In this document: in pieces, positions 5,589 through 13,648 of the stretch | How positions within the stretch are numbered: position 1 is the first letter of the stretch | Layout: the number at the start of each line of letters is the position of its first letter | Source of the DNA: a virus | Direction: 5' to 3' (one strand) | DNA length: 26,585 bases | Virus record (IMG/VR): IMGVR_UViG_3300020202_000198 | Location: 1 to 26,585 of that record | Notes under the pieces: generated by a model | Databases searched by the model: none | Told to the model about the DNA's origin: nothing | Seen by the model: the letters and a program-made list of their open reading frames with translations, nothing else | Program-made: the position numbers and the translations under genes

Positions 5589-7934
5589 ATGGCAGTCGCA
5601 GTAGTCAGTTCAGTTCCGGCCTACGGTCATGGTGCAGTTACCAGTGGTAGCTTCTCCATTCTCGCACCGAACCTGTTCAACTTTGGATTCATCAACATCT
5701 CCAGTGTGATCGGTCTTCAGACCGCGTTGGATGCGAAGCTCAATGATGTGCTGACCCAGGTCGGTCAGACCAACGTCACCGTGAAGGGTGAGGACCTGAA
5801 CCTGCTCACCGGTATGCAGGATTACGGTCTGTCCACAGCGGATTTCCAGAAACTTGCGGATACCGTTGCGCTCTCATCCGAGTTGAATAGTCTGGTTGGG
5901 GTCAGCGGCAACGTTCAGGATCAGATCGACGACAAGATCGGCTTCGGTGATTTTAGCGCATCTGGTCAGATTTTCATCAGCACGGGTGTCGGCGCTGGCA
6001 CCGTGCAGACTCTGAGTTCGGCTCTGGGCTCGATCAGTCTGAACCGGTTGGGTGATCCCACCGGGAACCTCGATATGGGTGGGTTCAAGATCATCGACAT
6101 GGCTGATCCGACCAACCCGCAGGATGCGGTCACGAAGAACTACGTGGACTCCATCGTCGGTGGTGGTGGATTCCTGCCCCGCAACGGCTCACTCCCAATG
6201 ACGGGCGACCTCGATGTCGATGGTAACGACATCATTCTGAACGCGGCCGGAACCGACCGCCTCAACAACAGCACGTCGGGTCAGTTCAACGTGGAGCTTG
6301 GTGGTGTTACGCACTTCCGTGCCTCTACCACGATCATCGACGCGTTCACGAAGAAAATTCAGAACGTTGCTGATCCGACCAACCCACAGGATGCTGCAAC
6401 CCGCGCCTACACCCTGGCCACGTTCCTCCCACTGGCGGGTGGAGTCATGGTGGGCAACATCGACATGAATGGGGCCGACATCATCCTGAGCCCGGACGGT
6501 GGAACCCGTCTGGAGAACGGAACGGATGGCGTGTTCGAGGTGTTCGTGAACTCCGCCAGCCATTTCCGTGTGACTCCGACTGTCATCGACATGCAGGGTA
6601 AGATCGTCACTGATCTGCTCACTCCGGTTGGTGTGAGTGATGCGACCACCAAGGGATATGTGGATACGAATTTCCTGGCCTTGTCTGGTGGCACCATGAC
6701 TGGTGCGATCAACATGAACGGTCAGGCTCTGATCAATCCGGCTGCTCCGAGTGCGGGCAACCATGTGGGCGATCGTACCTACAACGATGCGCGCTACCTG
6801 AAGATTTCCTCCAACCTGTCGGATTTGGCAAGTGCGGTCACGGCTCGCACCAATCTGGGTCTGGCTGATGTTGCTGCAACGGGTGATTATAACGATCTCA
6901 TCAACACCCCGACGATTCCGACCACACTGAACTCGCTCACCGATGTGAACGTGGGCACGCCGGGTGTCGGACAGAACGGACATGTTCTGCGTTGGAACAA
7001 CGGAGCGGGTGAGTTTGATCTGGTTGCTCAGCACATCACCTCGGTCTTCGGACGCACTGGTGTTGTGACCGCGCAGGCTGGCGATTACACCGCCACCCAG
7101 ATCACCAACACTCCGGCCGGAACGATTGCCGCAACCAACGTGCAGGCCGCCCTGAACGAACTGGACACCGATAAGTTGGCTCGCTCTGGTGGAACCATGA
7201 CAGGTTCCATCGACATGGGCACCAACAACATTACCAACATCGGTACCCTGGGCGTGACCAACCACACCTTCTCGGCTGCGGACTATCGCAGTGCGTTGGG
7301 TGGAAACAGCTTCTTGATCCGTACCACCAATGCTCCGTCTGCGTCGGCACCGGTCTACTCGTTCATCGGTGCTCAGACCTCGGGTCTCTGGTATACGGGT
7401 TCTCAGTTGGCCCTGACCTTTGGCGGTGCCAACAAGGTTCTCATCGATAACAGTGCGGTCGATGTGACCTCACTGCGTGTGGCAAACGTGGCTGCTCCTA
7501 CCGCGAATGGTGATGCGGTGAATCTGGCCTACCTGAATGGGCTCCGTACGGAGCGTGTTCTGGGATCGGTCACGGGTGTGAACCTGATGTCCGGTGCTGG
7601 CACGGCCACGGCGATCTACACGGTTCCGGTCGGTGCCATGCACATCATCACCAAGATCATCGCGGTGGCCACCAGTTATATTCCAGGTGTAAGCCCGGTT
7701 GATCCCGTCATCAGCATTGGCATCGGTGGACCCGACTACGACGAGATCGTGGATTCCGCGACTCTCTCGTGGGGTGCGGGAGGAGCGGCAGATCAAGCCG
7801 TTTACGTGCAACCCGATCAGGGTGCGAGCACTCCGAACGCCGCAAACGTGGTGTCCTTACAAAAGGACACACTCGCGGCCGGAACCTTCTCGTCCCTCGT
7901 TGTGACGGTGTACGTGATTGGATTCCAGGTCTAA
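5589..7934 (+). CDS. Long tail-fibre protein with repeated modules
   Basis: The 781-residue product is a typical trimeric fibre shaft. Modules such as DPTNPQDA(V/A)T, followed by YVD or YTL, and LPL(A/S)GG.M.G.I.MNG recur between about residues 165 and 560 (for example MTGDLDVDG, MVGNIDMNG, MTGAINMNG, MTGSIDMG). The N-terminal 60 residues are non-repetitive and probably attach to the baseplate. The last 130 residues (from RTERVLGSVTG) form a distinct beta-rich domain, rich in Val, Ile and Gly, likely to be the receptor-binding tip. It sits between small virion genes and a second fibre-like gene. Host-range function is inferred. No intramolecular chaperone or carbohydrate-hydrolase motif is visible. 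Confidence 0.85.
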   Translation: MAVAVVSSVPAYGHGAVTSGSFSILAPNLFNFGFINISSVIGLQTALDAKLNDVLTQVGQTNVTVKGEDLNLLTGMQDYGLSTADFQKLADTVALSSELNSLVGVSGNVQDQIDDKIGFGDFSASGQIFISTGVGAGTVQTLSSALGSISLNRLGDPTGNLDMGGFKIIDMADPTNPQDAVTKNYVDSIVGGGGFLPRNGSLPMTGDLDVDGNDIILNAAGTDRLNNSTSGQFNVELGGVTHFRASTTIIDAFTKKIQNVADPTNPQDAATRAYTLATFLPLAGGVMVGNIDMNGADIILSPDGGTRLENGTDGVFEVFVNSASHFRVTPTVIDMQGKIVTDLLTPVGVSDATTKGYVDTNFLALSGGTMTGAINMNGQALINPAAPSAGNHVGDRTYNDARYLKISSNLSDLASAVTARTNLGLADVAATGDYNDLINTPTIPTTLNSLTDVNVGTPGVGQNGHVLRWNNGAGEFDLVAQHITSVFGRTGVVTAQAGDYTATQITNTPAGTIAATNVQAALNELDTDKLARSGGTMTGSIDMGTNNITNIGTLGVTNHTFSAADYRSALGGNSFLIRTTNAPSASAPVYSFIGAQTSGLWYTGSQLALTFGGANKVLIDNSAVDVTSLRVANVAAPTANGDAVNLAYLNGLRTERVLGSVTGVNLMSGAGTATAIYTVPVGAMHIITKIIAVATSYIPGVSPVDPVISIGIGGPDYDEIVDSATLSWGAGGAADQAVYVQPDQGASTPNAANVVSLQKDTLAAGTFSSLVVTVYVIGFQV
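6102..6394 (+). repeat. Near-exact direct repeat within the fibre gene
   Basis: A 26-base segment starting GCTGATCCGACCAACCC at 6102-6127 recurs at 6369-6394 with one mismatch. It encodes ADPTNPQDA in both places. The nucleotide conservation suggests recent duplication or recombination between modules. Confidence 0.8.
7851..7870 (+). other. Hairpin near the 3' end of the fibre gene
   Basis: GTGTCCTT (7851-7858) pairs perfectly with AAGGACAC (7863-7870) across an ACAA loop. It lies in coding sequence (VVSLQKDT) and no U-run follows. A role in 3' message stability is possible; it may also be chance. Confidence 0.35.
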
Positions 7935-7936
7935 GA

Positions 7937-8332
7937 ATGGACAAACAAATGAACTCTTTTATTGAAGAAACCCGAGCCCAGTTCGGGTTTCTCACTTTTC
8001 TGGTCATGAAGGATGGGGAGGTCCGTTGCGGGATCATCCAGAACGAAACTCCCAAAATGGTTATGTTCTTCGACATGACCCGTCTCAAAGATGAGGATCA
8101 GAAGAAACGATTCCTCGCCTATGGAGACGAATGGTGGTGGCAACGGTCACAATCCGTTCCGGTAGACCGGTATATCGGCAGTCGTTTTGACGAATTCCAA
8201 CGGATACTCCGGGGCTACCCCAAAAAGTCCCTCACCGAATCCATCGGCCCCACCATGAAATTAGCCGATCTCTATCTGAAGCGCATCAAGAAAAAGCGAA
8301 TCGACATCGTAAATAGAAGTGTAAAACCCTAA
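7937..8332 (+). CDS. Unknown protein between two fibre genes
   Basis: A 131-residue product, MDKQMNSFIEETRAQFGF onward, starting at ATG 7937 two bases after the fibre stop; ATG 7949 is an alternative. Neither has a good ribosome-binding site, so coupling to the fibre gene is likely. The middle has a tryptophan cluster (DEWWWQRSQSVPVDRYIG) and the C-terminus is strongly basic (KRIKKKRIDIVNRS). I recall similar tryptophan-rich proteins near structural genes of other T4-like marine phages but cannot name a family. A perfect 9-bp hairpin lies just inside the coding region. A fibre-assembly or regulatory role is a guess from position. Confidence 0.65.
   Translation: MDKQMNSFIEETRAQFGFLTFLVMKDGEVRCGIIQNETPKMVMFFDMTRLKDEDQKKRFLAYGDEWWWQRSQSVPVDRYIGSRFDEFQRILRGYPKKSLTESIGPTMKLADLYLKRIKKKRIDIVNRSVKP
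7967..7991 (+). other. 9-bp hairpin just inside the gene after the fibre
   Basis: GAAACCCGA (7967-7975) pairs perfectly with TCGGGTTTC (7983-7991) across a 7-base loop, followed by TCACTTTTC. It could partly terminate or stabilise the fibre transcript. The downstream T-run is short and displaced, so it is a weak terminator at best. Confidence 0.4.
8308..8315 (+). promoter_or_regulatory. T4-type late promoter CGTAAATA
   Basis: CGTAAATA lies in the last codons of the preceding gene. The predicted +1 is near 8321, 25 bases before ATG 8346. The same 8-mer occurs at 23518-23525 ahead of the bS21 gene. Confidence 0.5.
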
Positions 8333-8345
8333 TCGGTAACGAGAA

Positions 8346-9860
8346 ATGACCGTCACCAAGCAACTCAGGGGCACTTCTGAGCTACACTTTCGTATCGGCC
8401 TTGCCGGTCCCACTATCTATGAGGGTAGTGCGAACCCCACCATTACTCCACCCACAGCGATTGATTCCCTGAAAGACGGAGACATCTACATCCGTACAGG
8501 AACCGGTAATGAGGGTATCTGGGTGAGGGAGAGCGGAACCTTCTCTCGTATACCCACCGGGGCTGGTGGTGGCACCTATACCGGGGCGATCACCTACGAC
8601 GGCAACGTCATTATGAATGGATCGTCGGTTACCGTGGGTAACGCTCCGGGAGACCAGATCGTATTGAACGCCAGGGCTTCCTTCCCCAATGCCACGTCTC
8701 TGGGTAATTCCCTGTTGATCGGTGGTGATGCGGTCCTCTACAGGAACGCCCTAACCACCCTGCGCACGGAAGGGGACTTCCAGGTCGGGGCGAACCAGAC
8801 CGTTGGTGGCAACATCACTGTCACCGGTACTCTGATTGCCACGACAAACCCCGCGATCTTTTCGCTCGGTTCTGCTGGTAGTCCTGCGCTGACCTTTGTC
8901 GGCGACACCAACACGGGTATCTACCGAGTTGGTTCAGATGAATTGGGTATCGCCGCAAACGGAGCACTCAATACATCGTTCAGTGCAACCCAAATGAGTG
9001 TGGTGGTGCCGATTCGCGGTACTGCCGGGATCATCACGACGCCCGGTTTCTCGTTCCTCACCGATACCGACTCGGGTATGAACCAATTGACCACGGGGAC
9101 CGTTGATCTGGTCACGGATGGCATCGCCGCATTGAGATCGTCCGCCACCACAACGACTCGTTTCGCCACCAGTGCTGTTCCCGCACTTCGCGTGCAGCGC
9201 ACGGACGGTGGTAATGGTGTGGTGATCGGTCAGGTTGATTTTGCCGCACCAGATTCTGCCGCGACAGTCGAGGTGTTTGGTCAGATCAAGACGACCTCTG
9301 TCGATAACACAAACACCTCCGAGGACGGCAAGATCGAGCTATCCGTGATGGCAGCGGGATCGCTCACCTCGATGCTTAGTATTGAAGCGGGTGCGGTCTT
9401 CCCGAGTACCGATAACACCTTCACTCTGGGTAAGGTGGCGAATCGTTGGAGCACGGTTTTCGGCGAGGCAACCTCTGCGAAATACGCCGACCTTGCCGAG
9501 CGCTATTTCAGCGCGGCCGATACCCTGCCGGGAATGGTCATGGTGATTGCGGATGCCAATTTCATCTGGCCCTGCGACAAGGCGGCAGACGAGCGAGTCC
9601 TGGGTGTGATTTCGACCAAGCCCGGATTCCTTATGAACGACGACTCGGATAAGCAGGATTGGCCCATCGTGGCTCTGCGTGGACGCGTTCCGGTGCTCTG
9701 TGTAGGTGATGTCGGACCCGGTGATCTTCTGGTCACCCGGAGCCGTGCAGGCTACGCCCAGAAGGCCACGTGGTTCCAGAAAGTGTTTCGTCCGCACGCG
9801 GTATTCGCCAAGGTCCTAAAACGAATCGACCGCAAGACGGTCGAAGCTGTCATCCTTTAA
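8346..9860 (+). CDS. Tail-fibre / appendage protein with a C-terminal beta domain
   Basis: A 504-residue product. The N-terminus (residues 1-75) is unique; residues 75-350 are a low-complexity, Gly/Thr/Asn-rich shaft with phrases such as FVGDTNTGIYRVG and FLTDTDSGMNQL, common in phage fibres. The final 145 residues begin at NRWSTVFGEATSAKYADLAERY and continue with a compact domain (DERVLGVISTKPGFLMN, VALRGRVPVLCVGDVGPGDLL) that I associate with the C-termini of other marine-phage fibre proteins. The YADLAE signature marks its start. It may be the trimer cap or receptor-binding tip. A late promoter lies in the previous gene. The stop overlaps by 11 bases the 3' end of the converging DnaE-like gene, with no terminator between them. 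Confidence 0.8.
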   Translation: MTVTKQLRGTSELHFRIGLAGPTIYEGSANPTITPPTAIDSLKDGDIYIRTGTGNEGIWVRESGTFSRIPTGAGGGTYTGAITYDGNVIMNGSSVTVGNAPGDQIVLNARASFPNATSLGNSLLIGGDAVLYRNALTTLRTEGDFQVGANQTVGGNITVTGTLIATTNPAIFSLGSAGSPALTFVGDTNTGIYRVGSDELGIAANGALNTSFSATQMSVVVPIRGTAGIITTPGFSFLTDTDSGMNQLTTGTVDLVTDGIAALRSSATTTTRFATSAVPALRVQRTDGGNGVVIGQVDFAAPDSAATVEVFGQIKTTSVDNTNTSEDGKIELSVMAAGSLTSMLSIEAGAVFPSTDNTFTLGKVANRWSTVFGEATSAKYADLAERYFSAADTLPGMVMVIADANFIWPCDKAADERVLGVISTKPGFLMNDDSDKQDWPIVALRGRVPVLCVGDVGPGDLLVTRSRAGYAQKATWFQKVFRPHAVFAKVLKRIDRKTVEAVIL

Positions 9861-10470
9861 GGGCTTCGTCGATCAATTGCATATGAATAAGGATGGCCAG
9901 AGCGAAGGCCACGGCGTGCGACTTCTTGAAGAAGTAGCCTTCCTCACCGGATAGTTTCTGCCAGACCTTCTCCTTGATCTCCTCCCAGGGTTGACCCACG
10001 AGGTATTTCTTTCTCGGTCGAATCAGTGCGTTCAGAATAGCAAGGTCACCGACCGACCTCGGTGGATAATCCTCACAGAGGTGTTTGTGTCGGGTGATCT
10101 GGGTGATCTGGAGATGTGGATCATCACTCGTATAAAAACGTTCCTCCTGGAACCAACCCCAGGGAAAATCCCCCTGGGCACGGTCCAGCAACTGATTGAG
10201 ATGGCGTTCCGACCTCACCCCGTCATAGATGTGATAGGGAAGGAAATCCACCTTGTAATAGCCAAAGGGTTCGGCCACGTCATAGGGGAAGCTTGCATAT
10301 CCGGTGACCGGATCAATCGGGATATCCTGGAAGTAGATGCCCGACTTGTGTCGGACAAGATTTCCGTGCTGATCCAGTTGGGATGCGGTGATGGCGTTCT
10401 CGAACAGCAGCACCGCTCGATCACGATCCTTCACGTCCAGATCGACATCCGGTAGTTCAAACTTATCCAA
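9850..10470 (-). CDS. Miniature DnaE-like (Pol III alpha palm-type) protein
   Basis: The 206-residue product carries, in order, the hallmarks of the bacterial replicative polymerase active site. PDVDLDV (residues 7-13) aligns with PDFDVDF of E. coli DnaE (D401/D403 correspond to D10/D12). HKSGIYF (41-47) aligns with HAGGVVI, and KVDFL (73-77) with KFDFL (D555 corresponds to D75). DLAILNALIRP (142-152) aligns with the DLIALVALFRP-type segment, and KKSHAVAFA (182-190) with NKSHSAAYA. PHP, most of the fingers and the C-terminal domains are missing, since DnaE exceeds 1,100 residues. The start is TTG 10470, inside the upstream gene, preceded by GAGGGGG. It is last in a transcript with a zinc-finger gene and a gp62-like gene. 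I recall a similar pair in T4-like cyanophages but cannot confirm it. Activity is unknown. Confidence 0.7.
   Translation of the reverse strand: MDKFELPDVDLDVKDRDRAVLLFENAITASQLDQHGNLVRHKSGIYFQDIPIDPVTGYASFPYDVAEPFGYYKVDFLPYHIYDGVRSERHLNQLLDRAQGDFPWGWFQEERFYTSDDPHLQITQITRHKHLCEDYPPRSVGDLAILNALIRPRKKYLVGQPWEEIKEKVWQKLSGEEGYFFKKSHAVAFALAILIHMQLIDEALKG
10158..10178 (-). other. Hairpin within the DnaE-like gene
   Basis: CCCAGGG (10158-10164) pairs perfectly with CCCTGGG (10172-10178) across a 7-base loop. It lies inside coding sequence for QGDFPWGW. No regulatory context is visible; it may be chance. Confidence 0.25.
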
Positions 10471-11155
10471 GAGCCCCCTCTAGGATCGACGCAACACGAG
10501 AGGTTCCGGCCTCGTTCGATCTGATCAGACTCATCCAGTGGGTGGTGTTCACATACTCGTTGATCTGGTAGAGGTATTCCGGTGCGAGTCGATCCACCAG
10601 TTCCACCAGAGAACGATCATACCCGAACAACACCCAGGGAGAAATCTGGTTGTTCTTCACCATCAGAACAAGCTCACCCGGTGAGACCTCACGAAAAAAC
10701 GCATTCGCGGGCTGACCCGTGCGAATGGCCCAGTCCTGAATCGTACTGACCGAGGTGTTTGCCTGGAGTTCAGGATCATCGTTCAACCGCATAGCCGCGA
10801 TGAATCCGGCCAGGGTGTCACCCTGCTTCCACTTGACCTCGGGTATCTGCTTGTCCACGAGATAATCCACGTAGCGAAGTGGTGCGGCCACGTTGTTCGC
10901 ACTGATGAATTCGGCAAGACTCATGAACGTCGAGAACAGCGGAGACTTGCTGAACTCCTCCTGGGTCTTTTCCTTTCCCTTCTTGAGAAATCCGGTCTTG
11001 GTCTGCCAGTACGTAAACAGACGATGACCCGCAACCACGTCGAGTCCATGCTTTTGATCGAACTCCTGGCGATCCTTGCAGTCGTGCTTGTCGAACCAGG
11101 ACTTACGCTTGAAAGTCCGACCGCACTGCTGGCACTTGTAATTTCTTTCGATCAT
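10463..11155 (-). CDS. C2HC zinc-finger protein, possible replication factor
   Basis: A 230-residue protein with an N-terminal zinc finger C8-x2-C11-x12-H24-x-C26 (CQQCGRTFKRKSWFDKHDC). A helical body follows, with FSKSPLFSTFMSLAEF, RYVDYLVDKQIPEVKW and NQISPWVLFGYD. I recall the same architecture (finger, then an F..SP..F segment, then ISPWV) in an uncharacterised protein of T4-like cyanophages. DNA or protein binding is the likely role. The ATG at 11155 overlaps the gp62-like stop as ATGA, and the stop lies eight bases inside the DnaE-like gene. The three genes are thus tightly coupled, which suggests a shared job at the fork. It is not recognisably gp59, though a helicase-loader role is an alternative. 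Confidence 0.72.
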   Translation of the reverse strand: MIERNYKCQQCGRTFKRKSWFDKHDCKDRQEFDQKHGLDVVAGHRLFTYWQTKTGFLKKGKEKTQEEFSKSPLFSTFMSLAEFISANNVAAPLRYVDYLVDKQIPEVKWKQGDTLAGFIAAMRLNDDPELQANTSVSTIQDWAIRTGQPANAFFREVSPGELVLMVKNNQISPWVLFGYDRSLVELVDRLAPEYLYQINEYVNTTHWMSLIRSNEAGTSRVASILEGALG

Positions 11156-11649
11156 GAGCCTTTTACCCCATCATACGCTTTGAGGAGAGCTTCCTGGTCC
11201 TCGGTCTGGTAACCCGCCCTTGAGGCCAACTCGATCAGGTCCTCACGGTCGTTCTGCCTCAGCCATAACTCAACCTCTTCCTGACGAATGTCCGGATAGA
11301 CCAGGAGTAACAATTCCATCACTTTGTCCATCTGTGGATTCGTTCTGGGTTTGGTGAATTTGTGTTTCACCTTTCGACCCAGCCCACACAAGGCCAGCAA
11401 CTTCAACTGCAACTCCGGATGTTTTTGGAAACTATACCAGCCGGGATTCGCCACCTCGTTGAACCTGCTAATTAGGGCAGCATGGTCCTTATCGTTGTAG
11501 GCACCGGTCATCCATTGGGGCAACAGCCATCCGGCATTGCGGTCCAATTCCTTGAGACCCTCGGGGTCATCCAGATAGACCTCTCGGACCTGGAGACTTC
11601 GCTGATCAAGAAACTCCAGGATTCCGAAGAGATCAAACTTCTGTTTCAT
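11152..11649 (-). CDS. 62: Probable sliding-clamp-loader small subunit, T4 gp62-like
   Basis: The 165-residue all-helical product follows the pattern I associate with gp62 of marine T4-like phages: FDLFGILEFLD at the start, a short linker, then LPQWMTGAYNDKDHAALISRFNEV, a conserved-looking YSFQKHPELQLKLLALCG, a basic stretch GRKVKHKFTKPR, and a final helical bundle (VELWLRQNDREDLIELASRAG). gp62 holds the gp44 ATPase ring that loads the clamp. No gp44 or gp45 gene lies in the window, which weakens the call. The start ATG 11649 overlaps the upstream stop as TGATG; a TTG six bases upstream is possible. Similarity is by pattern, without an exact motif. Confidence 0.55.
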   Translation of the reverse strand: MKQKFDLFGILEFLDQRSLQVREVYLDDPEGLKELDRNAGWLLPQWMTGAYNDKDHAALISRFNEVANPGWYSFQKHPELQLKLLALCGLGRKVKHKFTKPRTNPQMDKVMELLLLVYPDIRQEEVELWLRQNDREDLIELASRAGYQTEDQEALLKAYDGVKGS

Positions 11650-12161
11650 CACCAAATGTCCGAGATCGGCCTGTTAACGTCAATACGATTTGGAGAAAAT
11701 ATAGCGCATACCGGGCCACGTTCAATCTGATCCTCATGACGCTGGATAATTCCCAGTGGTACAACCAACATGTCACGATCATCAATGGGTGGGCAGGTCC
11801 AGGTCATATTCGGGAAGATTTCCCTCGTACGCATCTTCAAGTAATAGGGCATGTAACCGTCCACCGGATTCAGACAGAACACATCGTAGGTGCGGCCGTT
11901 TATCTCGTGCAGAGGAATCGATTGGACATATTCCTTGTCCGAACACAGCACGGACCAATGGAATGGAATGACCACGGTGAACGGATTGGGCTCACCTATC
12001 TCCAACAAAATACTAGCCGATGTGAATTCCTCGATTTGCGTAAGCTTCTCGAAGTAAAAATCAGGATTGCGAAAGTCTTTGAATCGAAGAACCGAGTAAT
12101 GACATTCCTGATTTATAATATCAGTGTCGATCTTCTTATTTGTTTCACTCAAAATCAACAT
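11649..12161 (-). CDS. Conserved-looking T4-like phage protein, unknown function
   Basis: A 170-residue product starting MLILSETNKKIDTD at ATG 12161, seventeen bases inside the uvsW 3' end, with GAGG ten bases upstream. A longer frame to 12257 only reads through uvsW and is rejected. The second half has distinctive phrases: VVIPFHWSVLCSDKEYVQSI, DVFCLNPVDGYMPYYLKMR, MTWTCPPIDDRDMLVVPLG, FSPNRIDV and PISDIW. I recall very similar phrases in a conserved hypothetical protein of marine T4-like phages. No catalytic motif is evident. The first third is more A+T-rich than its neighbours. Its place between uvsW and a replication gene suggests a DNA-metabolism role. Confidence 0.68.
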   Translation of the reverse strand: MLILSETNKKIDTDIINQECHYSVLRFKDFRNPDFYFEKLTQIEEFTSASILLEIGEPNPFTVVIPFHWSVLCSDKEYVQSIPLHEINGRTYDVFCLNPVDGYMPYYLKMRTREIFPNMTWTCPPIDDRDMLVVPLGIIQRHEDQIERGPVCAIFSPNRIDVNRPISDIW

Positions 12162-13635
12162 GATACTCAACCTCAATTCGTTCAACTTCTTGATTGGCTT
12201 CCCTATATAGGGCTCGCCTTTTATTGGCATGGGCATACGAATATCCGTGATTTCCATGAATATCCACGGCCGTCAGTATCTTCTTGTCTTCGGTCGTGCG
12301 CAGACCGCGTCCCAGAATTTGCATGACCTTTTCGAATTTCTTGCCCTGCTCGATCACGACTAGATTGAAAATCCTAGGGATGTCAATTCCGGTGGAGGCG
12401 ATGCCCATGGTGGCGATCAGAATATTCCCGTCTGAGGTGTCAAAGCTTTCATAGACCTCCTTTCGGAATTCCGGCTTGTCACGGCCATCCAGGCTGATGC
12501 TGCCAGGGATGAGTTGTTCCAGGATTTTCCCATGCTCGCGGAACTGCACCAGGATCAGTGTGTTGCCGTTCTCCTCGGTCAGACCCAGAACGAGATTGCG
12601 AACGTAGTTGAGACGGGCACTGTTGTGGAAGAACCAATTGACCTGATCCTTCCATTCCTCGAACGAGGAGTCGCCCCACTGTTTGCGAGTCTTGCGTTTG
12701 TCCTCGGGCACGAAATCTGGATAATCCGGATTGTGGGTGTCCATCAAACTGAACTGGGTGATCCTGGTTTGCGCCAGCACTCCCTGATTCTGTAGCTGCC
12801 ATGTCTGATACTTGAAGATGACCGGTCCCACACTCGCCTTGAGTTGTTGGCGAAACAGGTCCTCTTTCGGAACGGTGCCGGTGCAACCGAATCGGAACGG
12901 GACATTCGCAGCCGGACCCGTCATGATCTCGTTGATGGTCTTGGCCTTGCCCTGATGAGCTTCGTCCAGGATCACGCACTTCACGTCGGCGAAGAGTTCC
13001 GGTGTCTTGTCCAAACTCTGCCACGTGCAGATGGTGATACGATTGCGGTCGTGTGCGTCCATGTACCAGGTGCCGGTGTGCTCCTTCAGACCGACATCCT
13101 TGAACTGACCGAATGTCTGAAGGATCAGGCCGATGTCGGGCACAATCACCACGACGTTTCCCACCTCCATATAGACGCGTGCGATGCCCGCACAGATCAG
13201 GGTCTTACCTGAGCCGGTCGCCAACTCCAGCAGGCCAGCACCGGTTTGAATCGCCGTGTGAATGGCGGCAAGCTGATAATCCCTGAGGATCACCGGTTTT
13301 CCCTTGATCATGTGTTCGGAAAAGAGATTCTGATCCGGGAGCTTGATCTGCTCGATCAGGCTGGTGTAATCGGTGCGGAAATCCACAATCTCGAAGTCAT
13401 AACCGGCCTGATCCAGGATCGGAAGGATATCCTCCAACAGGTTCAGATAGGTCATACCGGACGCGGTCAGCAACTTGATACGCCCATCCCATCGCCCCAG
13501 CTTATAAGCGGGCGTGAACATGTAGGCGGGGAAGAAATACGTTAGGTGATCCTGGGCCTTCTGAAGAGTAATCTGATCGACGCCACGAATCCTAATGTTT
13601 ACTTCGTCTTTGATCTCGATGATCGCATTCGACAT
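12145..13635 (-). CDS. uvsW: RNA-DNA and DNA helicase UvsW (SF2)
   Basis: A 496-residue superfamily 2 helicase. UvsW remodels forks, branch-migrates recombination intermediates and removes R-loops, thereby ending origin-dependent replication in T4. The N-terminal ~110 residues match the UvsW DNA-binding domain (FFPAYMFTPAYKLGRWDG). Then come a Q-like LRDYQ, Walker A LATGSGKT (138-145), DEAH box VILDEAHQ (221-228), motif III FGCTGT and motif VI QILGRGLR near the C-terminus. Length is close to the T4 protein. The ATG at 13635 has no strong ribosome-binding site; a short hairpin lies just upstream. The downstream gene begins inside its 3' end. Confidence 0.93.
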   Translation of the reverse strand: MSNAIIEIKDEVNIRIRGVDQITLQKAQDHLTYFFPAYMFTPAYKLGRWDGRIKLLTASGMTYLNLLEDILPILDQAGYDFEIVDFRTDYTSLIEQIKLPDQNLFSEHMIKGKPVILRDYQLAAIHTAIQTGAGLLELATGSGKTLICAGIARVYMEVGNVVVIVPDIGLILQTFGQFKDVGLKEHTGTWYMDAHDRNRITICTWQSLDKTPELFADVKCVILDEAHQGKAKTINEIMTGPAANVPFRFGCTGTVPKEDLFRQQLKASVGPVIFKYQTWQLQNQGVLAQTRITQFSLMDTHNPDYPDFVPEDKRKTRKQWGDSSFEEWKDQVNWFFHNSARLNYVRNLVLGLTEENGNTLILVQFREHGKILEQLIPGSISLDGRDKPEFRKEVYESFDTSDGNILIATMGIASTGIDIPRIFNLVVIEQGKKFEKVMQILGRGLRTTEDKKILTAVDIHGNHGYSYAHANKRRALYREANQEVERIEVEYHVDFE

Positions 13636-13648
13636 GATTGCAATATGT

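Noticed and set aside
6189-7265. 358-residue open frame on the minus strand
   Set aside because: It is antisense to the fibre repeats; its apparent repetition mirrors the fibre modules.
12162-12257. Longer start for the gene after uvsW
   Set aside because: It lies wholly in uvsW coding sequence; ATG 12161 has GAGG upstream and a short overlap typical of this genome.
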